Of a stretch of DNA of 64,000 nucleotides, positions 55,717 through 64,000 are shown piece by piece (position 1 is the stretch's first letter; the number at the start of each line of letters is the position of its first letter). The position numbers were made by a program, and so were the translations under genes. Origin of the DNA: UBA1195 sp045598025 (lineage in GTDB: Bacteria > Bacteroidota > Bacteroidia > Bacteroidales > WCHB1-69); contig JAZLLH010000068.1 of assembly GCA_045598025.1 (NCBI GenBank), forward strand, positions 7,383-71,382, given 5' to 3'. The notes below the pieces were generated by a model. That model was given only the letters and a program-made list of their open reading frames with translations. It was not told the DNA's origin and did no database searches.

Positions 55717-56082
55717 ATGGAAGAATACACCAACATCAAGAAAAAAATACAATCAATGAGTAAAGAAGGTTTTGTAAAAAAACTTTTCGGGTACGTATAC
55801 CAACCCAGCGGAAGCCGCATGCGTTTTCACGAAACCTGTCTCAGCCAAAGTGATTTTCAAAAGGTCCAAAATTACATAGCACAGGGAGACCTGTCCAAAT
55901 TGGACGAAATCAAGAAAACGGAACTGAGTTCCAATCGCATGCAATGTTACATCGGACAACAGAAAGACATCGCATTGGTGCAACTCGGCACCTTTGTGCC
56001 ACACAAATTTGTGGATATTACCGATGTTATTACCGTCAAAGGGAAAGATGCCGCACTCCTGATGGATTTTTTCAGGAAATAA
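55717..56082 (+). CDS. Small conserved protein of unknown function
   Basis: A 121 aa cytoplasmic protein with no signal peptide. It begins MEEYTNIKKKIQSMSKEGFV. It has a helical start and a mixed body with KKLFGYVYQPSGSRMRF and DVITVKGKDAALLMDFF. I recognise no family and claim no role. I chose the ATG at 55717 rather than the one six bases upstream. A strong terminator lies 33 bases after the stop. Confidence 0.65.
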   Translation: MEEYTNIKKKIQSMSKEGFVKKLFGYVYQPSGSRMRFHETCLSQSDFQKVQNYIAQGDLSKLDEIKKTELSSNRMQCYIGQQKDIALVQLGTFVPHKFVDITDVITVKGKDAALLMDFFRK

Positions 56083-56106
56083 TACATTTCCCTTTTGTTT
56101 TTTTAC

Positions 56107-56114
56107 TACATTTG
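56107..56114 (+). promoter_or_regulatory. -7 promoter element upstream of the subtilase gene
   Basis: TACATTTG matches TAnnTTTG. Its last base adjoins the terminator hairpin of the preceding gene, so transcription would begin inside the hairpin and escape it. Confidence 0.55.
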
Positions 56115-56147
56115 CGATGTCTGCGTTGGCAGACATCGTTTTTTTTT
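56115..56147 (+). terminator. Strong intrinsic terminator
   Basis: CGATGTCTGC and GCAGACATCG form a perfect 10-pair stem with a GTTG loop, followed by nine T. It ends the transcript of the small unknown gene. Confidence 0.93.
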
Positions 56148-56171
56148 AAATTATTTATCAATTGATATGTT

Positions 56172-58526
56172 ATGAATGTAAAAAATATATTGATAGGCTT
56201 AGTTGCCCTGGGATTTGTATTTAACGGACAGGCTCAAAATACCTGTTGGGTATTCCTACGCGACAAGGCGGGGAGCCAATTCAACCCTTACACCTACTTC
56301 GACGCCAAAGCCATTGAACGAAGGCAGCAACAGGGTATTCCGCTGTATGACAGCAGCGATTTTCCACTGAATTCCTCCTATAGCCGCCAAGTGGCCGCCC
56401 TAACGGAAGAAATCGTAGGCGAAAGCCGTTGGCTCAACGCTCTCGGCGTAATTGCAACCGACACTCAACTGCAAAGTCTGCAAGCCCTCCCTTTTGTAAA
56501 AAAAGTAATCATCATCCGCTCGGAAATGCACATGGCAGCCAGCGATATGAAAATCAAGGACCTGAATTACTATTTAAATCAAGCCTCCATGTCCTCAGAG
56601 TTGCACCCCCAGCTGACCCGCATGGGCGGCGAACGTTTTCTGACGGCAGGCATTCAGGGCAAAGGCATACGCATTGCTGTACTGGACGCAGGTTTCCCCC
56701 TGGTCGACAAGCACGAAGCCTTCCGCCACCTTTTTGAAAACCACCGTATTATCGCTACCTATAATTTTCCGAAGAAACAGGAAGACGTCTTCGGATGGAA
56801 CAGTCACGGCACCATGACGCTCAGCTGCATTGCCGGTCTGGCCGGAAACGACGAACCCTACCGCCGGCTCGGTCTGGCAAGCGAAGCCGAATTCCTGCTT
56901 GCCCGTACCGAAGTCAACACGGAGCCGAAAAAGGAAGAAGTCTGGTGGGTCATGGGACTGGAATGGGCCGAACAGCACGGAGCCAATATCGTCAGCAGTT
57001 CCTTGGGATACGGAGACATCAACCACGGGATTTCAGACCTGAACGGCCAGTCGCCCATCAGCCGTGCCGCCAACATGGCCGCAGCCAAAGGCATACTCAT
57101 CTGCAATTCGGCCGGGAACGAAGGAGACCGCAAATCCTGGCCGTGCATCATTCTTCCCGCCGATGCCGACAGCGTGCTTACGGTAGGCGGCATCAACCCG
57201 ATGTCGGAAGAACATCAGGACTTCAGTTCCTACGGACCCACTGCCGACGGACGCCTCAAGCCCAACGTCTGCGCCTACGCCTACGAATGCCGCGTAGCCG
57301 GTCCGAACAACGGGCACAACTATCAGTGGGTGGCCGGAACATCCTTTTCCTGTCCCCTGGTGGCCGGATTTGCAGCCTGCGCCTGGCAGTGCCACCCGGA
57401 ATACAACGCCATGCAGCTGAAAGCCGAAATCGAAAAATCGGCCGACCTCTACCCTTACTATGATTACGCCATGGGATACGGTGTTCCTCAGGCCGGATAC
57501 TTCTTCGACCCGGTGAAACCCATCGCGGAAAAGACGGTAGAAATCACGCGCGAAGGAAACCTTATCGTACTCAGACCGGTGGAATATCAGCTGGGAGATC
57601 ATCTTTATTACCACTTCCGCCGGGCAGACGGACGCATTCTCCGATACGAGCACCTCCGCTTCGACTTTGCCTTTTCCGGAAGCATACCGCTTCAGGAGGC
57701 AGACAATGCCGACCTGCTTTGCGTGCATTACAAAGGATATACAGAAACCGTCAACCTCCGCGAACTTCCGGCGAAAGCCGGCAATGCCGCTGTACAGCCT
57801 GAAAAGAATGCCGGACACCAGTACAGCCGCATCACCGATTACGTCATCGGCGGGCGCAAGGACAATCCTTCCCTTTGGGGAAAGAACAGTAAAAACCACA
57901 TCGGCTTCTTTGCCGGATACGGAGCCGACCTGCCGGTACAGTCCTTCGCCACAGGATATTCCTACGAATACTCCGACCTGTTCTCCTTGGGTCTGCTCTA
58001 TCAGCGCAACGTAAGCAAAAGCTACGGATGGGGACTTTCCGCTGAACTGGACATCAATAAATACCTGACAAAACGCGAGGAAATCAAACAGGACAAAGCA
58101 TACATCGGACTGAATAGCGATGCCATTGCTTTGGAATTTTATCAGCACTTCCGCCTGTTGGCTGCAGGAGCAGGCGGCCTCGGACTGGACCTGGGCATCG
58201 TCGGACAATGGAACTACGACAATACCTGGGAATCCTATGTCGGAAAGCAGGAAAGCCTGCAGAGGGACCTTCTGATTCCGGGTTTCTGCAACAACAATAC
58301 GCACACGGAAAAACGGACCCAGGAATTTGGATTTGCAAATCCGTTCACACTGGGAGCCCGCCTGCGCATCAGTTACAGCTGTTTTGCCCTGTTTGCACAG
58401 TACGATTTCACCGACCGTTACAAAGATTATACAGGCTTCCCGGAAGACGCCATACTGTATTCAAATCAGATTCAACAGAATCTGAATGCTTACCGCCTGA
58501 AAATCGGATTACAGATCAGGTACTAA
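56172..58526 (+). CDS. Subtilase (S8) fused to a probable outer-membrane beta-barrel
   Basis: A 784 aa exported protein. A signal peptide covers residues 1-21. The subtilase domain spans about residues 125-460: Asp in IAVLDAGFPLVD, His in NSHGTMTLS and Ser in GTSFSCPLVAGFA, so the triad is complete. A middle region of strands runs from 460 to 560. The final 210 residues have alternating aromatic strands (FFAGYGADLPVQSFATGYSY, FALFAQYDFTDRY) and end in IGLQIRY with a terminal Tyr, as barrel proteins do. It has no type IX secretion C-terminal domain. Surface display or release of a protease is a reasonable inference. Confidence 0.88.
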   Translation: MNVKNILIGLVALGFVFNGQAQNTCWVFLRDKAGSQFNPYTYFDAKAIERRQQQGIPLYDSSDFPLNSSYSRQVAALTEEIVGESRWLNALGVIATDTQLQSLQALPFVKKVIIIRSEMHMAASDMKIKDLNYYLNQASMSSELHPQLTRMGGERFLTAGIQGKGIRIAVLDAGFPLVDKHEAFRHLFENHRIIATYNFPKKQEDVFGWNSHGTMTLSCIAGLAGNDEPYRRLGLASEAEFLLARTEVNTEPKKEEVWWVMGLEWAEQHGANIVSSSLGYGDINHGISDLNGQSPISRAANMAAAKGILICNSAGNEGDRKSWPCIILPADADSVLTVGGINPMSEEHQDFSSYGPTADGRLKPNVCAYAYECRVAGPNNGHNYQWVAGTSFSCPLVAGFAACAWQCHPEYNAMQLKAEIEKSADLYPYYDYAMGYGVPQAGYFFDPVKPIAEKTVEITREGNLIVLRPVEYQLGDHLYYHFRRADGRILRYEHLRFDFAFSGSIPLQEADNADLLCVHYKGYTETVNLRELPAKAGNAAVQPEKNAGHQYSRITDYVIGGRKDNPSLWGKNSKNHIGFFAGYGADLPVQSFATGYSYEYSDLFSLGLLYQRNVSKSYGWGLSAELDINKYLTKREEIKQDKAYIGLNSDAIALEFYQHFRLLAAGAGGLGLDLGIVGQWNYDNTWESYVGKQESLQRDLLIPGFCNNNTHTEKRTQEFGFANPFTLGARLRISYSCFALFAQYDFTDRYKDYTGFPEDAILYSNQIQQNLNAYRLKIGLQIRY

Positions 58527-58537
58527 CAGACATACTC

Positions 58538-59005
58538 ATGCAGACAGAACCAACCCTTAACGCTCACAACAAGCAGGAATACCCGCCGATGCATACGGCG
58601 GAGCATATTTTGAACGCCACGATGGTGAAGATGTTCGGCTGCCCGCGTTCGCGGAACGCGCACATCGAACGCAAGAAAAGCAAATGCGACTACCTGCTGG
58701 CTACGGCCCCTACGGAGGAACAGGTGGAAGCTATTGAGGCGCAGGTAAACGAGGTGATTGCGGCCGATGTGCCTGTAACCATCGAATTCGTCGACCGTGA
58801 CCACATTCCCGCCGGAGTCGACCTCAGCAAACTGCCAGCGGATGCCAGCCAGACGTTGCGGCTGGTCCGCATCGGCGACTACGATGTGTGTGCCTGTGTG
58901 GGAACCCACGTCGCCAATACCGCCGAAATCGCGCTGTTCAAGATCATCAGCCACGACTGGAACGAAGGCGTCTGGAGAGTGCGTTTCAAGACGGATTACA
59001 GATAA
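58538..59005 (+). CDS. AlaX-like tRNA-editing protein
   Basis: A 155 aa freestanding editing domain of the threonyl/alanyl-tRNA synthetase second additional domain (SAD) family. Zinc ligands appear as HTAEH (HxxxH) near residue 19 and ACVGTH (CxxxH) near 122. Such proteins clear mischarged tRNA-Ala. The short form lacks the C-Ala domain. I chose the ATG at 58538; a longer frame overlaps the subtilase gene and is not real. It begins 11 bases after the subtilase stop. Confidence 0.85.
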   Translation: MQTEPTLNAHNKQEYPPMHTAEHILNATMVKMFGCPRSRNAHIERKKSKCDYLLATAPTEEQVEAIEAQVNEVIAADVPVTIEFVDRDHIPAGVDLSKLPADASQTLRLVRIGDYDVCACVGTHVANTAEIALFKIISHDWNEGVWRVRFKTDYR

Positions 59006-59026
59006 CGGAACCGCTGACCGGCCGTT

Positions 59027-59260
59027 TCATATTTTTCCCGATACGAAATCCGGATAATTCTCTGTATTGACGACGATATACGTATGCTCCGGAAAATGTT
59101 TTGCAAATGTTTCCGTCAGTTTCGGATGCCGACTTCCACTCCATTTGAATTCATAGGTATGTCTTTATACAAATAACTCCCGGAAAGATTGATAAGGACT
59201 TCCCGCTCTTCTCCCTTTATAAGGCACTGCGTTATTCCAGGAAGTGCGAAAATACAATTT
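59027..59260 (-). pseudogene. Decayed remnant of a DUF4143-type AAA ATPase
   Basis: On the reverse strand two pieces of the DUF4143 ATP-binding protein family survive in different frames. One (about 59260-59170) reads ITQCLIKGEEREVLINLS then GSYLYKDI, matching the mid-protein SSYLYKDIL region. The other (59164-59027) reads TYEFKWSGSRHPKLTETFAK then HFPEHTYIVVNTENYPDF and ends at a TGA, matching the family C-terminus. The part between them is deleted, the junction is out of frame, and the N-terminal AAA domain is gone. No complete gene remains between 59006 and 59424. Intact members are common, repeated genes in Bacteroidales. Confidence 0.7.
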
Positions 59261-59266
59261 TTTACA

Positions 59267-59304
59267 ATATAATGGAAAATTAATATAATATTTTTCCATT
59301 ATAT
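59267..59304. repeat. 13-bp inverted repeat
   Basis: ATATAATGGAAAA and TTTTCCATTATAT are perfect inverted arms with a 12-base A/T-rich spacer. It lies between the ATPase remnant and the DPP-IV gene and has no T run, so it is more like a protein-binding palindrome or a scar than a terminator. Confidence 0.6.
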
Positions 59305-59424
59305 CCTGAAATAAACGCAGAAGAAACCGTTTCCGGTCCATCAAAAAGATGGCAGAAATACAATTTCCGCACGGAAACCGCGTTATATTGTTTTTTTGAC
59401 AAAAGTACAAAATCTTCAAAAAAC

Positions 59425-63187
<3,763 letters not shown>

Positions 63188-63193
63188 TATTTC

Positions 63194-63820
63194 ATGGACT
63201 TTTTAGATCATGAGCATTTTCAGGTTTCAGCGGACGGTGTAGAATACCACCCGCTGAAACCTTTTTTACCTTCAAACACGGTCGTGCTGTTCCTCGGCAG
63301 CTTTCCGCCACCCCGCCAACGCTGGTGCATGGATTTTTTCTATCCCAATTTTCTCAACGACCACTGGCGCATGGAAGGCCTGATATTTTTCGGAGACAGA
63401 AATCATTTTGTAAACCCAAAGGAAAAATGTTTCAAACTTCCTGAAATCGTGGATTTCCTGAACCGGAAAGGCATCGGCTTCTACGATACGGCCACAGCCG
63501 TCCGCCGGCTGAAGGACAATGCTTCCGACCATTTCCTGGAAGTGGTGGAAACCACCGACATCCCCGCCCTGCTGCGGCGCATTCCCCGCTGCCGCATGGT
63601 GGTGACCACGGGAGAAAAGGCCACGGCGACCTTCTGTGAAAACATGGGCATGGATGTGCCGCCTGCCATGGGCAGCCCCGTACCCGTCCCGGCTGCGGAC
63701 GGCATCCCGCAGCCGCTCCACCTCTACCGCCTGCCTTCCCCCCCAAGGGCCTATCCCCTTCCGCTGGAAAAGAAACCCGAAGCCTACCGGGAAATGTTCC
63801 GCTCCGCCGGGCTGGTGTGA
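63194..63820 (+). CDS. Uracil-DNA glycosylase family protein
   Basis: A 208 aa protein of the UDG superfamily. It has the active-site-like start VVLFLGSFPPPRQRWCMDFF followed by YPNFLNDHWRM, the GIGFYDTATAVRR block and a late VVTTGEKATATF strand, in the order of family members that process uracil or other damaged bases. It is not a classical Ung (no GQDPYH). The substrate is not known. It starts six bases after the gltX stop. Confidence 0.7.
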   Translation: MDFLDHEHFQVSADGVEYHPLKPFLPSNTVVLFLGSFPPPRQRWCMDFFYPNFLNDHWRMEGLIFFGDRNHFVNPKEKCFKLPEIVDFLNRKGIGFYDTATAVRRLKDNASDHFLEVVETTDIPALLRRIPRCRMVVTTGEKATATFCENMGMDVPPAMGSPVPVPAADGIPQPLHLYRLPSPPRAYPLPLEKKPEAYREMFRSAGLV

Positions 63821-63863
63821 AAAAATATTTTCCTTTCCCAACTCCGCGAAAAGATAAAAGTTG

Positions 63864-63871
63864 TACCTTTG
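63864..63871 (+). promoter_or_regulatory. -7 promoter element upstream of the HicB-like gene
   Basis: TACCTTTG matches TAnnTTTG, 29 bases before the ATG at 63901. Confidence 0.65.
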
Positions 63872-63900
63872 CGGTCATAATTTAAACACATATCCCTATC

Positions 63901-64000
63901 ATGAATAGTTGGATGACAAAATATACGGTTATTATTGAACAGAATCCGGATACCGGATGCTATGTCGGTCAGTGCAAGCAGCTTCCGGAAGCACTCAGCC
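63901..64000 (+). CDS. HicB-like antitoxin, 5' end only
   Basis: The first 33 codons of a gene that runs off the window. The visible MTKYTVIIEQNPDTGCYVGQ with a following KQLPEALS matches the start of the HicB antitoxin fold (partial RNase H-like strand pair). HicB normally pairs with the small HicA toxin, an RNA-cleaving protein. The partner, if any, would lie beyond position 64000. Either the first Met or the one at 63913 could be the start. Confidence 0.55.
   Translation, partial: MNSWMTKYTVIIEQNPDTGCYVGQCKQLPEALS

Noticed and set aside
58208..58537. Longer N-terminus for the AlaX-like protein
   Set aside because: The extension lies wholly within the subtilase coding region in another frame and shows no domain.

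Overview
The window is a 64 kb stretch of a Bacteroidota chromosome, most likely order Bacteroidales. Four things point there: the recurring -7 promoter element TAnnTTTG, a gene order of omega-like subunit, coaBC, DUF4835 (PorD-type) and recN, the S46 dipeptidyl-peptidase and M64 peptidase families, and many exported proteins with short signal peptides or lipoboxes. Genus cannot be read from the sequence alone. Coding density is high. I see no rRNA, CRISPR array, prophage or insertion sequence. Almost everything is chromosomal housekeeping or envelope biology, with a few decayed or accessory patches.

Layout. 1-4000: a forward operon with the end of an RNA polymerase omega-like gene, coaBC, a DUF4835/PorD-type protein and recN. 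4087-8722: initiator tRNA, a small outer-membrane protein, an OmpA-like lipoprotein, a DPP11-type S46 peptidase, an unknown gene and tRNA-Glu with a terminator. 8745-10907: a PlsC-like acyltransferase and a D-glutamate cyclase-like protein. 10958-28603, reverse strand: M64 peptidase, a 1508-residue exported protein of unknown function, a CvfB-like S1 protein, an ABC-F ATPase, yidC, DUF721, a TPR protein, dut, uxaC, an orphan N6-adenine methyltransferase and an ExuT-like transporter. 28810-31678, forward: Bax inhibitor-1 family protein, a DUF4369 lipoprotein, nth and truA. 31646-38027, reverse: a tight operon of queA, coaX, an OM protein, a TPR protein, lptC and an unknown exported protein. 38325-43654, forward: pheT, a lone C-terminal transketolase half and typA. 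43754-47955, reverse: pnp, rpsO and an aminotransferase. 48214-54215, forward: WG-repeat protein, DHH phosphoesterase, three FKBP-type prolyl isomerase lipoproteins, a patatin-like protein and an APH-like kinase. 54270-55070, reverse: an SDR enzyme. 55213-64000, forward: a possibly frameshifted lipoprotein, a small unknown protein, a subtilase fused to a probable beta-barrel, an AlaX-like editing protein, a DPP-IV-type S9 peptidase, gltX, a UDG-family protein and the start of a HicB-like antitoxin.

How the genes work together. One group serves translation: two tRNAs, pheT, gltX, queA, truA, typA, rpsO and AlaX. A second builds the envelope: yidC, lptC, a FadL-like OM protein, FKBP lipoproteins and an acyltransferase. 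A third degrades peptides outside the cytoplasm: DPP11, DPP-IV, S8 and M64 enzymes, consistent with a host-associated peptide user. ExuT and UxaC form a hexuronate uptake and isomerisation pair.

The most noteworthy points are an in-frame TGA replacing an expected Trp codon in gltX, a decayed DUF4143 ATPase remnant at 59027-59260, a probable frameshift in the 55.2 kb lipoprotein, a pantothenate kinase lacking an expected active-site Asp, an orphan methyltransferase inside the hexuronate locus, and several large unknown exported proteins. I did not find a convincing new multi-gene defence or mobile system.
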